DNA of 64,000 bases from Franconibacter pulveris DSM 19144 (GCA_000621185.1 KK211221.1:577347-641346); one strand, 5' to 3'. Numbered from the stretch's first letter, positions 9,430 to 21,961 are shown. Numbers and translations are program-made. Notes: generated from the sequence alone by a model not told the origin.

Positions 9430-11304
9430 TCAGGAAACCAGCAGCTGGTTCATGCGGCGGATAAACTGGTTGGGATCTTCCAGCGTACCGCGCTCGGCAA
9501 ACAGCGCCTGGTCGAGCAGCAGCTCTACCCACTCTTTAAACTGCGCTTCATCCTGGGTGTCGGCTGTGCGTTTCACCAGCGGGTGATCCGGGTTCAGTTC
9601 AAAGAGATATTTCACTTCCGGCACCGCCTGTCCCGCCGCCGCGAAGAGCTTCGCCATCTGCGTGCTCATCTCGTCGTTTTCCGTGGTGACGATGGCCGGC
9701 GTATCGGTCAGACGATGGGTCAGACGGACCTCTTTCACGCGGTCGCCCAGCAGCGTTTTCACGCGCTCAACAAACGGCTCCAGCGCTTTTTCCGCCTCTT
9801 TAGCTTTCTCGTCCACTTCGTCCGCCAGCTTATCCAGCGACTCATCCGCCTTAGCGACAGACTGGAACGCTTTGCCGTCAAACTCGGTGAGATAGCTCAT
9901 CATCCACTCGTCGATGCGGTCGGAAAGCAGCAGCACTTCGATGCCTTTCTTACGCAGCAACTCAAGGTGCGGGCTGCTCTTCGCCGCCGCGTAGCTGTCA
10001 GCGGTGATGTAGTAAATCTTCTCCTGCCCTTCTTTCATGCGGGAGACATACTCTTCAAGCGACACGGTCTGCGCAGCGGAATCGGTATGGGTGGACGCAA
10101 AGCGCAGCAGTTTCGCAATGGCCTGCTGGTTAGCGTTATCTTCCGCCGGACCCTCTTTCAGCACCAGGCCGAACTGTTTCCAGAAGGTCTGGTATTTTTC
10201 AGCGTCGTCCTTCGCCAGTTTTTCCAGCATCTGCAATACGCGTTTGGTGAGCGCGGTGCGCAGGTTGCGGGTGACGCTGCTGTCCTGGAGAATTTCACGG
10301 GAGACGTTCAGCGGCAGATCGTTAGAATCAATCAGGCCGCGCACGAAGCGCAGGTAGTTCGGCATGAACTGCTCGGCGTCGTCCATGATAAAGACGCGCT
10401 GCACGTAAAGCTTCAGGCCGTGTTTATGGTCGCGGTTCCACATATCCCATGGCGCCTGAGCCGGGATATAAAGCAGGCTGGTGTACTCCTGCTTGCCTTC
10501 CACGCGGTTGTGGCTCCAGGTCAGCGGGTCGGTGAAATCGTGGGCGATGTGTTTGTAAAACTCGTTGTACTCTTCGTCCTTAATTTCGCCTTTGCTGCGG
10601 GTCCACAGGGCCTGCGCCTTGTTGATTTTTTCCCAGGAGACGACTGTTTCGCCATCTTTCTCCTCGCGGGTTTCAATCTCTACCGGCAGCGCGATATGGT
10701 CGGAGTATTTGCTGATAATCGAGCGCACGCGCCAGTCGTTGAGGAACTCATCTTCCCCTTCGCGCAGGTGCAGCGTAATTTCGGTGCCGCGGTCGGCTTT
10801 GTTGATATCGGCGACGGTGTATTCGCCTTCGCCCTGAGACTCCCAGAACACCGCTTCATCGGCCCCTGCGCCCGCCGCGCGGGTGCGCACGGTGACTTTA
10901 TCCGCCACGATAAAGGCGGAGTAGAAGCCCACGCCGAACTGCCCGATAAGCTGGCTGTCTTTCGCCTGGTCGGAGCCCATCGACTCCAGGAACGCTTTGG
11001 TGCCGGACTTGGCGATGGTACCCAGGTGATCAATCACCTCGTCGCGGGTCATGCCGATGCCGTTGTCGGCGATAGTCAGGGTGCGCTGGTCCTTATCGAA
11101 AGAGACGCGCACGCGCAGTTCACCGTCGCCCTCGTACAGATCCGGGTTCGACAACGCGCGGAAGCGCAGCTTGTCGGCGGCGTCCGAGGCGTTGGAGATG
11201 AGCTCACGCAGGAAAATCTCTTTGTTTGAATAGAGAGAATGGATCATCAGGTGCAGAAGCTGCTTTACCTCTGACTGAAAGCCACGGGTCTCTTGTCCTT
11301 TCAT
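9430..11304 (-). CDS. htpG: Chaperone HtpG (bacterial Hsp90)
   Basis: A 624-residue cytosolic ATP-dependent chaperone that works with the DnaK system. The GHKL ATPase domain shows [12 protein letters not shown], the DNGIGM motif and [11 protein letters not shown]. The middle domain contains NVSREILQ, and the C-terminal dimerisation domain ends RRMNQLLVS. The start at 11304 (MKGQETRGF) is the conserved one, three codons inside the open frame. A sigma-32 promoter lies 54-80 bp upstream, and a terminator follows. Confidence 0.97.
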   Translation of the reverse strand: MKGQETRGFQSEVKQLLHLMIHSLYSNKEIFLRELISNASDAADKLRFRALSNPDLYEGDGELRVRVSFDKDQRTLTIADNGIGMTRDEVIDHLGTIAKSGTKAFLESMGSDQAKDSQLIGQFGVGFYSAFIVADKVTVRTRAAGAGADEAVFWESQGEGEYTVADINKADRGTEITLHLREGEDEFLNDWRVRSIISKYSDHIALPVEIETREEKDGETVVSWEKINKAQALWTRSKGEIKDEEYNEFYKHIAHDFTDPLTWSHNRVEGKQEYTSLLYIPAQAPWDMWNRDHKHGLKLYVQRVFIMDDAEQFMPNYLRFVRGLIDSNDLPLNVSREILQDSSVTRNLRTALTKRVLQMLEKLAKDDAEKYQTFWKQFGLVLKEGPAEDNANQQAIAKLLRFASTHTDSAAQTVSLEEYVSRMKEGQEKIYYITADSYAAAKSSPHLELLRKKGIEVLLLSDRIDEWMMSYLTEFDGKAFQSVAKADESLDKLADEVDEKAKEAEKALEPFVERVKTLLGDRVKEVRLTHRLTDTPAIVTTENDEMSTQMAKLFAAAGQAVPEVKYLFELNPDHPLVKRTADTQDEAQFKEWVELLLDQALFAERGTLEDPNQFIRRMNQLLVS

Positions 11305-11357
11305 GGGTGTCATACCTCAACAATACAGACAACATGTCAACGAATGGTGAGGCAGAG

Positions 11358-11384
11358 ATGGGGATGCGTAACGGAGATTTCAAG
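11358..11384 (-). promoter_or_regulatory. Sigma-32 heat-shock promoter of htpG
   Basis: On the minus strand the -35 element CTTGAA and -10 element CCCCAT are separated by 15 bp, matching the RpoH consensus and the layout of the E. coli htpG promoter. The -35 element touches the hairpin that follows recR. Confidence 0.85.
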
Positions 11385-11407
11385 CGGGGGAACGCAACGC
11401 TCCCCCG
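11385..11407 (-). terminator. Hairpin after recR
   Basis: A 7-bp inverted repeat CGGGGGA/TCCCCCG lies 5 bp past the recR stop. The U-run is poor (CTTGAAAT follows), so it may only attenuate read-through from the dnaX operon into htpG. Confidence 0.5.
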
Positions 11408-11412
11408 TTTGT

Positions 11413-12017
11413 TTAAAAATGAATCTTGTGACGGCCCGCCAGCGAGTGCGAAAGCGTGGTGCCGTCGACCATTTCCAGCTCGCCGCCAACCGGCACGCCA
11501 TGGGCGATACGGCTGGCTTCTACGCCGTACTGAGCGCAAAGCTCGGCGATGTAGTTGGCGGTCGCCTCCCCTTCCACCGTGGGGTTGGTGGCGAGGATCA
11601 CCTCTTTGAGCGGCTCGTGTTCCAGACGCTGCTCAAGGCGGTCAAGACCGATATCCTCCGGGCCGATGCCGTCGAGCGGCGAAAGATGGCCCATCAGCAC
11701 AAAGTAGCGGCCGGAGAACTGCCCGGTCTGCTCGATGGCGTGAATATCCGCCGGGCTCTCCACCACACAAATCTGGCCGTTTTCCTGACGACGCGGGTTC
11801 GAGCAGATGTTGCAGACCTCCTGCTCGGTGAAGGTGCGGCAGTCGGCGCAGTGGCCGATCTCCGACATCGCGCGGGTCAGCGCCTGTGCAAGACGCATGC
11901 CGCCGCTGCGGTCGCGCTGCAGGAGCGCGAACGCCATACGCTGCGCCGATTTCGGGCCCACGCCCGGCAGGCAGCGCAGCGCTTCCATCAGCTGTGTCAG
12001 CAGAGGACTGGTTTGCA

Positions 12018-12018
<1 letters not shown>
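11413..12018 (-). CDS. recR: Recombination protein RecR
   Basis: A 201-residue protein of the RecFOR pathway that helps load RecA at single-strand gaps. The helix-hairpin-helix [11 protein letters not shown] lies near residues 17-27. A four-cysteine zinc finger (Cys57, Cys60, Cys69, Cys72) follows, then a Toprim domain starting [12 protein letters not shown]. The start codon overlaps the ybaB stop by one base (TGATG), implying translational coupling. It is the last gene of the dnaX-ybaB-recR operon. Confidence 0.96.
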
Positions 12019-14347
<2,329 letters not shown>

Positions 14348-14529
14348 GGGCAGGCTCTGAAACGCTGAAAGGTGAATTCTGAAGGGGTAATGCTAACATA
14401 GCCCCACCCGATGGGCGAGGCTGATATACACGTCCTGTTTTATGCTTTTGCTTTAATGAAGCAGGATTACGCAGTGCGCCGCCGTTATCCTGGCGCAGGC
14501 CTTATCCTGCCTCAACAAAGCGTCGCCGA

Positions 14530-15081
14530 TCAGTGGCCGGGGAACGGCACGAGGCTGTAGCAGGTGATGCCCTGCTTGTTGAGACGCGCTTCGCCGCCGA
14601 TATCAAACAGGTTGATAATAAAGGCTGCGTCGGACACGTCGCCGCCCAGGCGGCGGATGAGCTTCACGGTCGCTTCGATGGTGCCGCCGGTCGCCAGCAG
14701 GTCATCGACCACCAGCACTTTATCGCCCGGCTTAATGGCGTCGACGTGAATTTCCAGCTGATCGGTGCCGTACTCCAGCTCGTAGCTCTCAGCGATGGTT
14801 TCACGCGGCAGTTTACGCGGCTTGCGCACCGGAACGAAACCTACGCCAAGGGCCAGCGCGACAGGCGCGCCAAAGAGAAAACCGCGCGCTTCGGTGCCCA
14901 CCACTTTGGTGATGCCGGCGTTTTTATAACGCTCCACCAGCAATTCAATGCTCAGGGCGTAGGCTTTCGGGTCTTCCAGCAGGCTGGTTACGTCACGAAA
15001 CAGGATGCCCGGTTTTGGGTAATCCTGAATGCTTTTAATGCTGTTCTTAAGGTATTCAAGCTGCTGCGCAGTCGCGGTCAT
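14530..15081 (-). CDS. apt: Adenine phosphoribosyltransferase Apt
   Basis: A 183-residue cytoplasmic purine-salvage enzyme converting adenine and PRPP to AMP. The PRPP-binding motif [14 protein letters not shown] is at residues 122-135, and [10 protein letters not shown] at 62-71 contributes to substrate binding. The start [14 protein letters not shown] at 15081 is the conserved one; the frame is open 11 codons upstream. The gene lies 182 bp upstream of dnaX on the same strand, as in E. coli. Confidence 0.96.
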   Translation of the reverse strand: MTATAQQLEYLKNSIKSIQDYPKPGILFRDVTSLLEDPKAYALSIELLVERYKNAGITKVVGTEARGFLFGAPVALALGVGFVPVRKPRKLPRETIAESYELEYGTDQLEIHVDAIKPGDKVLVVDDLLATGGTIEATVKLIRRLGGDVSDAAFIINLFDIGGEARLNKQGITCYSLVPFPGH

Positions 15082-15229
15082 GGATAGTTGCCTGATAAAA
15101 ACGGTATTACTCACAGGGCGAACGAAGGGAAAAAGTGAAGTTGTTCAGCCTTTAACCGATCGCGCCTGTACTCGAAAACGCTCGAATTTACTGGCTGCGC
15201 GCCGCAATTGCAACAACTGCAACTGCGCT

Positions 15230-15607
15230 TCAGGGCTTTTGTTGCTTTTCATCAACAACCGGAATGCGCCACATAAAAATCAGCAGCCCGCAAAGGATAA
15301 CCAGCAACAACATGCGCACCCAAAGAATATTCACTACCCAAAGCGAAATGGCAAAGGTAATGAGGATAAAGGCGACAGCGCGCGGCTTCGCGCCGGGCGG
15401 CATGGCGCGATGTTGTTGCCAGAAGCGCAGATAGCCGCCAAACCACGAACGATAAAGCAGCCAGTCATGAAAACGTGGGGATGAGCGGGCGAAGCACCAG
15501 GCGGCCAGCAGTAAAAAAGGCGTTGTGGGCAGCAAAGGCAGCACCACGCCGAGAGTGGCCAGGGCTACCGCCAGCCAGCCGATGATGAGTAAAATGGTCC
15601 TTTGCAT
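15230..15607 (-). CDS. ybaN: DUF454 inner-membrane protein YbaN
   Basis: A 125-residue small membrane protein of the DUF454 (YbaN) family, with no established function. The first hydrophobic segment (about residues 3-40) contains the family stretch LPLLPTTPFLLLAAWCFARSSPRF, and two further segments lie near 77-115. The start at 15607 matches E. coli YbaN; the four upstream codons are not needed. It is divergent from priC, with only 66 bp between start codons. Confidence 0.9.
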   Translation of the reverse strand: MQRTILLIIGWLAVALATLGVVLPLLPTTPFLLLAAWCFARSSPRFHDWLLYRSWFGGYLRFWQQHRAMPPGAKPRAVAFILITFAISLWVVNILWVRMLLLVILCGLLIFMWRIPVVDEKQQKP

Positions 15608-15673
15608 AAGTCTTCCCACATCAAGAAGAGCGTTACTGTAGCACAGCTCGCCCAGGGCTTTGCGGAGATGAGA

Positions 15674-16201
15674 ATGAAAACGGCCCTATTATTGCAATCG
15701 TTACAGGCACATGTGGCGGACCTCGCCGCCCTTCTCGCGCCGCTTGCGCCTCACCAGACGCTCAGCCCCCGTTTTGACCGTCAGCTTTTCCGCGCCCGCG
15801 GCACCCGCATCGGCGATTATCTGGCGGAAATTAAGGCTCATCTTACTCAGCTGGAAGCCTTTGTCGCGCAAAATAAAACCGAGCAGGTCGCCTGGCTTGC
15901 GCCGCATCTTGCCGGACAGATAGCCGCTTTACAGCGCGAAGCCGCCACCTGGCCGCTGCGCCGCTATGACAGCGCTCACCTCGCGGCTGGCAGAATGAAC
16001 GCACGGCTGTTGCAGCATCAGGACTATGAGCGCAGGCTGCTGGCGATGAAAAGCGAGCGCGAGCAGCTGCTGGCAACAGAATCAACGCTCAGCGGGCAAC
16101 AGCGTTTGCAGCGCGAACTGGAGGCGCTGGACGGTCGTCTTGCACGCTGCCGCGCCGCGCTAATGAGAATTGAGCAGGCGCTTTCGCGTATGACGCGCTA
16201 A
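15674..16201 (+). CDS. priC: Primosomal replication protein N'' PriC
   Basis: A 175-residue helical protein that restarts stalled forks by binding ssDNA/SSB and helping load DnaB. It starts MKTALLLQSLQAHV and has family positions such as LSPRFDRQLF, QHQDYERRL and a C-terminal LARCRAALMRIEQAL. It diverges considerably from E. coli PriC, as PriC proteins commonly do, but length and neighbours agree. The frame is open upstream to 15602, overlapping ybaN, but MKTALL is the conserved start. ybaM follows 33 bp later. Confidence 0.9.
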   Translation: MKTALLLQSLQAHVADLAALLAPLAPHQTLSPRFDRQLFRARGTRIGDYLAEIKAHLTQLEAFVAQNKTEQVAWLAPHLAGQIAALQREAATWPLRRYDSAHLAAGRMNARLLQHQDYERRLLAMKSEREQLLATESTLSGQQRLQRELEALDGRLARCRAALMRIEQALSRMTR

Positions 16202-16234
16202 TGCTTTAAAGAAAGATTTTATAAGGAGAGTGCG

Positions 16235-16393
16235 ATGTCGCTCGATCACGCCCCGGACGAGGTGAAGCTCGCCGTCGACTTAATCATGCTGCTGGAAAAC
16301 CATCAGATCCCGCCGCAAACCGTACTGGCGGCGCTGGATATTGTGCGTCAGGACTATTTACGTAAAGCGCAGGAAGCTCGCGAGAGCGATTAA
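16235..16393 (+). CDS. ybaM: Small DUF2496 protein YbaM
   Basis: A 52-residue protein starting [20 protein letters not shown] and ending QEARESD, closely matching E. coli YbaM (53 residues). It has an excellent ribosome site (AAGGAG, 8 bases upstream). It follows priC in the same order as in E. coli, and a strong hairpin comes right after the stop. Its function is unknown. Confidence 0.88.
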   Translation: MSLDHAPDEVKLAVDLIMLLENHQIPPQTVLAALDIVRQDYLRKAQEARESD

Positions 16394-16397
16394 CTAA

Positions 16398-16421
16398 CAA
16401 GGGCGGCCTGAGCCGCCCTTG
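16398..16421. terminator. Hairpin between convergent ybaM and mscK
   Basis: A perfect 10-bp stem CAAGGGCGGC/GCCGCCCTTG with a 4-base loop lies between the two stops (5 and 6 bp from each). U-runs are weak on both strands, so it is probably a bidirectional hairpin rather than a canonical terminator. Confidence 0.65.
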
Positions 16422-16427
16422 TGGTGC

Positions 16428-19400
16428 TTAACCGGCAAGGCGCTTGTCTTCGCCTGCCTCTTTACCCAAATCGCGTTTCACTTCGGTATGCTGTTCGCCT
16501 TTTTTATTGTGCAGGTGAACCTCAAGCTGGTTAAAAGCGATGTTAATGCCGTTTTCACGACACAGCCGGTCAATGGTGCGGTTAAGTTCATCCACCGTAT
16601 AGCTGCGATCGCGCAGTTCACGCACGTAGAGGCGCAATTCGTGATCCAGCGTGCTTGGCCCGAAAGTGGTGAAGAAAACCGCCGGTTCCGGGTCGTGCAT
16701 CACTTTCGGGTGCTCCATCGCCGCCTGCAGCAGGATGGCTTTCACTTTATCCAGATCCGATCCATACGCCACGCCCAGGCGGATCACCACGCGCGTGATC
16801 GTATCGGTCAGCGACCAGTTAATCAGGCGCTCGGTCACAAACGCTTTGTTGGGGATAATGACCTCTTTGCGGTCAAAGTCGGTAATGGTCGTGGCGCGGA
16901 TACGGATTTTGCTGACCGTTCCCGAGAAGGTGCCGATGGTCACCGTATCGCCAATGCGCACCGGGCGCTCAAACAGGATTATCAGACCGGAGACGAAGTT
17001 ACCGAAAATCTCCTGTAGACCAAAGCCCAGACCAACCGACAGCGCCGCCGCCAGCCACTGTAACTTGTCCCACGAAACGCCGAGCGAGCCGAAGACCGTC
17101 ATGGCGCCTGCGGCGATAATCACATAGTTAAGGATAGTGGTGATGGCGTACGAGGCGCCCTGGCGCATTTTCAGGCGCGAGAGCACCAGCACTTCCAGTA
17201 AACCCGGCAGGTTGCGGATCAGCGCCCAGGCGACGGTGAAGGCCACCAGCGCGAACAGGATGCTGCCCATGGTGACATTTTTCGTGACCGCCGCCCCGGC
17301 CTCGGTGCCGTTGTAATGCCACAGCACGATGCTGTCGAGATAGGCGAACACGGTGATTAAATCAGACCAGATAGCCCAGAAGACCAGGCCGAACAGCGCG
17401 AACATCACCAGCATGGTAATACGCAGCGTCTGTTGGTTAACCTGATCCAGCGCCAGCGTCGCCTCTTCTACCGGCTCCGCCCCTTCGGCGCCCTCTTTCA
17501 CCATGTTCTGCCGACGCGCAAGCGCGCGGCGGTAGGCGATGCGACGCGCCGCCACGCTCAGACCGCGCAGCACGGTCTGATAGAGCAGGTTCCAGATAAT
17601 CACCAGATAAACGGTCTCAATCCAGCGGCCAGCCAGACGCAGCGTGGTGTAGAAGTAACCGGTAACGGTCAGCACCAGCAGCGCCACCGGCACAATAGAG
17701 AGCACGGTTACGGTGACCAGGCGCATGGTATGCGACTCTTTATCGCGCCAGCTTTCCCGGCACATTGGCCACACCAGCGCGGCGATAAGCAGCAGGTTGA
17801 GGAAGATCATAAACTGGCCGAGCACATCATCCATCAGATGCAGCGGCGACAGTTCCGCCACGACCGACCAGAAGAGCAGCGGCAGCAGCGCAAGGCTCAC
17901 GCGTACAATCTGACGACGCCAGTGGCTGGTGAGCGTGGAAGGCATCGCGAAATGGCTCACTGCCATGCCCTCTTTCTCCAGCACGCGCCAGCAGAGGCCG
18001 AACACCAGCCAGAACAGCGCCAGCTCTTTGCTGAAGGCCCACAGCAGGTCGCTGATGTTCAACTGCATCATGTAGAGGATCAACCCTACCGCAAGAATGA
18101 TAAGACAAACCGGCAAAGCGCGGATGAGGTTGATAAGAATGGCTTTCGGCGTATGGAGCTGGCTGTCGTTACGCAGTTGCCCTACTTCGCCTGCGAGCTT
18201 CGCAAGGTATTGACGCAGCCAGCCGAAGCGCCAGCGGATGAGCCCGGCGATAAGCAGCAGCGGCAGCCCGGCGAGGAACGCTTTCACCATCGACGGCCAG
18301 GCTTTTTCCCAGTTGAACGTCAGCTTCATGCCTTTGATCTGGTCATGCAGCCCTTTCGGGAACGATTTAATCCACTCCCAGTCCATCGGGCGGTTACTGT
18401 TTACCCAGAAGATCTGCTGGGTCAGTATTTCCTGCAGGTTCGTGCTGACGCTCATCAACTGCTGCTGGTTGATTTGCAGATTGATGGCCATCATCAGCTG
18501 GTTGCCAAGCTGCTTATTGAGCTGGTCGAGCAGTTCGCGGCGCATATCCACAACCTGCAACAGCGCGTCGTGAACGTCGTCATTCACCTCAGCGGTATGC
18601 CCCTCTTCCAGCTTCGCGACAAAAGCATCGTTCTGGAACAGCGCGTCGCGCTGCTGGTTGACCTCGAACTGTTCAAGACGCAAATCCGCGATGCGGTTGG
18701 TCATATCCTCCAGCTCATCGGCCGAAGGCAGAGTCTGCTGTTGCTGGTAAAGAATGCGCGAAAGCAGAAGGCTGCCCTTGAGCACCGAGATCTGCTCTTT
18801 AAGCGTGCGCTCCGACTGCAACGCCCGGTCGAGCCAGTTTTTCACCCGGATATTCTGCTGCACCAGCTCGTTGCCGCTCTGGGTGGCGGTAATAAGCCGC
18901 TGGCTCAGCTGATGGTTAACATCCAGCTCCTGCTTAACCAACGGGTTGTTCTGAATGCGGCTGGCGTCTTCCGGCGTGACCGCTTCCTGGGCCGTCTTCT
19001 CCGTGATGGTCAGACGTTTGCTGTTTACCGCTTCCTGCAACAGCTGAAGCTGGTGCTCAAGGCGGTTAATATGCGCGGTCGTGTAGTCGCGCTGTTTCTG
19101 CAGCGAATCCTGAAGCGTGGTATTGCCTTCAAGGCTTTTACGCTGCTGATCTATCTGCGCGTTAAGCAGCGCCTGCTGGGCCAGCAGCAGCGTTTGCTGC
19201 GAGGGACGCAATGTCTCTTCGCCCGGCGCGGTGCCGTTCAGGCGGTTGCGAAGCTGCTGAAGCTGCTGGGAAGCGGCGTACATGGCGTTCTGAACCCGCT
19301 CCGGCTGGGTTTGCAGCGACACCAGCTGGCTGTTGAAGGTAGAGAGATCCGCCTGCGCAGCCTGTAAATCGTCCAGCACGGAAGTCACTCGCGTTTCCAG

Positions 19401-19805
19401 CCCGCGCAGCGAAAGCGCGTTCAGCATCTGGCGCGTGGCGTCGTCGCTTTCCTGGTTGTTCAGCGCGTTCAGGTTCTCCGTCGCCTGACGCATTTTTTCC
19501 GGCGCCTGGGTTACCTGCTGGCGAAGCTGGACGGTCTCCTGCTTCACGCGCTCGATTTTGTCGAGCGTTTCCAGCGTTTGCGTCAAATCCTGCTGAACGA
19601 GCTTATCCTGCGGCGAAAGGTTTTTTTGCTTGCCGAGCGCGTCTAACTGCGACTGGACTTCGGCACGCGTGGGCGTCTCGCTGACCGTCTGCGCAAAGGA
19701 GGCGGCGGGCAGCAAGGTGCCAAACGCCAGGACGAAGGCGAAAAAAATAACGGAAATAAGATTCCGCAAAGGGATGTTGGGCTGCATAGTCGTTGAATGT
19801 GTCAT
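16428..19805 (-). CDS. mscK: Potassium-dependent mechanosensitive channel MscK
   Basis: A 1125-residue MscS-superfamily channel of the inner membrane that opens on membrane tension and responds to external K+. A signal peptide (cut near FAQ) precedes a long periplasmic coiled-coil-rich domain of about 450 residues. About eleven hydrophobic segments follow, and the MscS-like pore helix and beta domain (GLGFGLQEIFGNFVSGLIIL, GDTVTIG) lie near residues 920-980. Two starts are possible, ATG at 19805 or 19787; neither has a strong ribosome site. Much longer upstream extension would run into acrR and is rejected. Confidence 0.93.
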   Translation of the reverse strand: MTHSTTMQPNIPLRNLISVIFFAFVLAFGTLLPAASFAQTVSETPTRAEVQSQLDALGKQKNLSPQDKLVQQDLTQTLETLDKIERVKQETVQLRQQVTQAPEKMRQATENLNALNNQESDDATRQMLNALSLRGLETRVTSVLDDLQAAQADLSTFNSQLVSLQTQPERVQNAMYAASQQLQQLRNRLNGTAPGEETLRPSQQTLLLAQQALLNAQIDQQRKSLEGNTTLQDSLQKQRDYTTAHINRLEHQLQLLQEAVNSKRLTITEKTAQEAVTPEDASRIQNNPLVKQELDVNHQLSQRLITATQSGNELVQQNIRVKNWLDRALQSERTLKEQISVLKGSLLLSRILYQQQQTLPSADELEDMTNRIADLRLEQFEVNQQRDALFQNDAFVAKLEEGHTAEVNDDVHDALLQVVDMRRELLDQLNKQLGNQLMMAINLQINQQQLMSVSTNLQEILTQQIFWVNSNRPMDWEWIKSFPKGLHDQIKGMKLTFNWEKAWPSMVKAFLAGLPLLLIAGLIRWRFGWLRQYLAKLAGEVGQLRNDSQLHTPKAILINLIRALPVCLIILAVGLILYMMQLNISDLLWAFSKELALFWLVFGLCWRVLEKEGMAVSHFAMPSTLTSHWRRQIVRVSLALLPLLFWSVVAELSPLHLMDDVLGQFMIFLNLLLIAALVWPMCRESWRDKESHTMRLVTVTVLSIVPVALLVLTVTGYFYTTLRLAGRWIETVYLVIIWNLLYQTVLRGLSVAARRIAYRRALARRQNMVKEGAEGAEPVEEATLALDQVNQQTLRITMLVMFALFGLVFWAIWSDLITVFAYLDSIVLWHYNGTEAGAAVTKNVTMGSILFALVAFTVAWALIRNLPGLLEVLVLSRLKMRQGASYAITTILNYVIIAAGAMTVFGSLGVSWDKLQWLAAALSVGLGFGLQEIFGNFVSGLIILFERPVRIGDTVTIGTFSGTVSKIRIRATTITDFDRKEVIIPNKAFVTERLINWSLTDTITRVVIRLGVAYGSDLDKVKAILLQAAMEHPKVMHDPEPAVFFTTFGPSTLDHELRLYVRELRDRSYTVDELNRTIDRLCRENGINIAFNQLEVHLHNKKGEQHTEVKRDLGKEAGEDKRLAG

Positions 19806-19911
19806 TACGGGCTGCGAAAGGGTTTCGCGGCCGCCTGCGTGGCGCAGAGAATACCATGCCTTCCGTCCCTGGAATAGCGAAGCGCCAACCCTCCAGGAGA
19901 AATCCGACCTG

Positions 19912-20547
19912 CTAATTGGCGCGCAGCGTCGGGCAGAATTGATACATTTCGAGAAGGATCGCGACGTAGGTTCGCGCTTCGCTTTGTAAATCAAACATCT
20001 CCGGCGCGAAGAGCCAGTTTTCCATCAGCCCGGAAATATAACTGCGCATCAAAATAGCGGCGCGACGTACCAGTAAAGTCTGCGGCAATAACCCCGCCTG
20101 CATGCATAGCTGAAGGCTCTGCTCAATACGTTCATTGCTTGCCAGGCAGAGATTGCGATGCGCCTGTTGCGCTACCGCCATTTCGCCGACAAACTCACAT
20201 TTATGGTAAATAATTTCCATCATCAAACGACGCCGCTCCTCGGCGGCTGTCGCTTCGAGTATATAGACCAGAATTTCCCTTAAAACTGAGAGTGGATCGT
20301 CAGGAAATTTTGCCCGATACTCAATTTCAAGATCGGCAATGCTTGCCTCTGATAATTCCCAGATCTCGCTAAATAAATCAGACTTATTTTTGAAGTGCCA
20401 GTAAATAGCGCCACGCGTAACCCCCGCGGCTTGCGCGATATCGGCAAGGGAAGTGGCCGAAACACCCCGTTGCGAAAACAACTTTAAAGCCACATCCAGA
20501 ATATGTTGTCGCGTCGCCAGCGCCTGCTGTTTGGTTTTTCGTGCCAT
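19912..20547 (-). CDS. acrR: TetR-family repressor AcrR
   Basis: A 211-residue ligand-responsive repressor of acrAB. The N-terminal TetR helix-turn-helix ([24 protein letters not shown], residues 32-55) is nearly identical to the E. coli protein, and the C-terminal ligand-binding region is more variable. It is slightly shorter than E. coli AcrR (215) and ends PTLRAN. It is divergent from acrA with the operator between them. No premature stop or frameshift of the kind that de-represses efflux is seen. Confidence 0.95.
   Translation of the reverse strand: MARKTKQQALATRQHILDVALKLFSQRGVSATSLADIAQAAGVTRGAIYWHFKNKSDLFSEIWELSEASIADLEIEYRAKFPDDPLSVLREILVYILEATAAEERRRLMMEIIYHKCEFVGEMAVAQQAHRNLCLASNERIEQSLQLCMQAGLLPQTLLVRRAAILMRSYISGLMENWLFAPEMFDLQSEARTYVAILLEMYQFCPTLRAN
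20528..20547 (-). promoter_or_regulatory. Putative marbox at the acrR start
   Basis: The first 20 bases of acrR on the minus strand (ATGGCACGAAAAACCAAACA) fit the AYnGCACnnWnnRYYAAAY consensus for MarA/SoxS/Rob at every fixed position. In E. coli the acrAB marbox is in this region. Control of acrAB by MarA-type activators is inferred. Confidence 0.6.
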
Positions 20548-20575
20548 AGGTCGATGAAAACAGGGGAGTCAGATT

Positions 20576-20599
20576 TACATACATTTATGAATGTATGTA
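20576..20599. promoter_or_regulatory. AcrR operator
   Basis: A 24-bp palindrome (TACATACATT ... AATGTATGTA) lies 29 bp upstream of acrR and 93 bp upstream of acrA. It differs from the E. coli AcrR operator only at the centre, so it is a near-certain AcrR site controlling both genes. Confidence 0.92.
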
Positions 20600-20691
20600 C
20601 CATAGCATGACGATAATATAAACGCAGCAATGGGTTTATAGACTTTTGATCCATTGATCAATTTTTGGAATCGGACACTCGAGGTTTTGAT

Positions 20692-21939
20692 ATGAACAAA
20701 AACAGAGGGCTTACGCCTCTGGCGATCGTTCTGATGCTCTCAGGCGGCTTAGCGCTTACAGGATGTGACGATAAACAGGAACAGCAACAAGCGCCGCAAG
20801 CGCCCGAGGTCGGTGTTGTAACGCTGAAAAGCGAACCTCTACAAATAACCACTGACCTGCCGGGCCGCACCAGCGCGTACCGCGTAGCGGAAGTTCGGCC
20901 TCAGGTAAGCGGCATTATCCTGAAGCGTAACTTCACGGAAGGCAGTGATATTGAAGCGGGTGTCTCGCTTTATCAGATTGATCCGGCGACCTATCAGGCG
21001 ACTTATGAGAGCGCTAAAGGGGATCTGGCGCGAGCGCAGGCGGCAGCGAATATCGCTCAGGTGACGTTAAAGCGTTACCAGCGCCTGATTGGCACCAAGT
21101 ACATCAGCCAGCAGGATTTTGACAACGCGCAGGCGGAAGCCCAGCAGGCTAACGCCGCCGTCGTCGCAGCCAAAGCGGCCGTAGAAACCGCGCGAATCAA
21201 CCTCGCCTACACCAAAGTCACCTCCCCTATCAGCGGCCGCATTGGTAAATCCAACGTGACCGAAGGGGCGCTGGTGCAGAACGGCCAGACTACGGCGCTG
21301 GCGACTGTTCAGCAGCTGGACCCGATTTATGTCGACGTGACGCAGTCGAGCAACGATTTCCTGCGCCTGAAACAAGAGCTGGCGAACGGCAGTCTGCAAC
21401 AGGAAAACGGTAAGGCGAAAGTCGAGCTGCTGACGCAGGATGGACAGAAATTCCCGCAACAAGGCACCCTCGAGTTCTCTGACGTGACAGTGGATCAAAC
21501 CACCGGCTCCATTACGCTGCGCGCTATTTTCCCGAACCCCGATCGCACGCTGCTGCCGGGCATGTTTGTTCGCGCCCGTCTGGAAGAAGGGGTTAACCCG
21601 AACGCCATTCTGGTGCCGCAGCAGGGCGTAGCCCGTACGCCGCGCGGGGAAGCGACAGTAATGGTGGTTGGCGCAGGCGATAAAGTCGAAGTGCGTCCGG
21701 TTACCACTGCCCAGGCTATCGGCGATAAGTGGCTGGTAACCGACGGGGTGAAAGCGGGCGACCGCGTGATTATCACTGGCCTGCAAAAAGTGCGCCCTGG
21801 CGCGCAGGTAAAAGCGCAGGAAGTGGCAGCAAACCAGGAAAACCAGCAACAACAGCAGAATCCGCAACAGAATCAGCAACAAGCTGGCTCAGGCGAAGCC
21901 GCCAACGCAGGCGGTCAGTCAGAGCAACCGAAGTCTTAA
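20692..21939 (+). CDS. acrA: Multidrug efflux periplasmic adaptor AcrA
   Basis: A 415-residue membrane-fusion lipoprotein linking AcrB to TolC. The lipobox LTGC puts the lipidated Cys at residue 25. The lipoyl, alpha-hairpin and beta-barrel domains match E. coli AcrA, for example TSPISGRIGKSNVTEGALV. The C-terminal tail is longer than in E. coli (397 residues) because of a Gln/Asn-rich stretch (about residues 383-400). The start at 20692 gives the signal peptide; the 9 upstream codons are rejected. acrB follows 22 bp downstream. Confidence 0.96.
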   Translation: MNKNRGLTPLAIVLMLSGGLALTGCDDKQEQQQAPQAPEVGVVTLKSEPLQITTDLPGRTSAYRVAEVRPQVSGIILKRNFTEGSDIEAGVSLYQIDPATYQATYESAKGDLARAQAAANIAQVTLKRYQRLIGTKYISQQDFDNAQAEAQQANAAVVAAKAAVETARINLAYTKVTSPISGRIGKSNVTEGALVQNGQTTALATVQQLDPIYVDVTQSSNDFLRLKQELANGSLQQENGKAKVELLTQDGQKFPQQGTLEFSDVTVDQTTGSITLRAIFPNPDRTLLPGMFVRARLEEGVNPNAILVPQQGVARTPRGEATVMVVGAGDKVEVRPVTTAQAIGDKWLVTDGVKAGDRVIITGLQKVRPGAQVKAQEVAANQENQQQQQNPQQNQQQAGSGEAANAGGQSEQPKS

Positions 21940-21961
21940 CTTAAACAGGAGCCGTTAAGAC

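Noticed and set aside
17433-19367. 644-codon ORF antisense to mscK (and similar long antisense ORFs over htpG, lacZ, dnaX and acrB)
   Set aside because: The opposite strand carries a clear conserved gene. The antisense products are rich in His, Arg and Gln, as expected of shadow frames in GC-rich DNA.
19806-19994. 63-codon N-terminal extension of mscK overlapping acrR
   Set aside because: It would overlap acrR on the same strand, and it lacks conservation; the signal peptide starts at one of the ATGs at 19805 or 19787.
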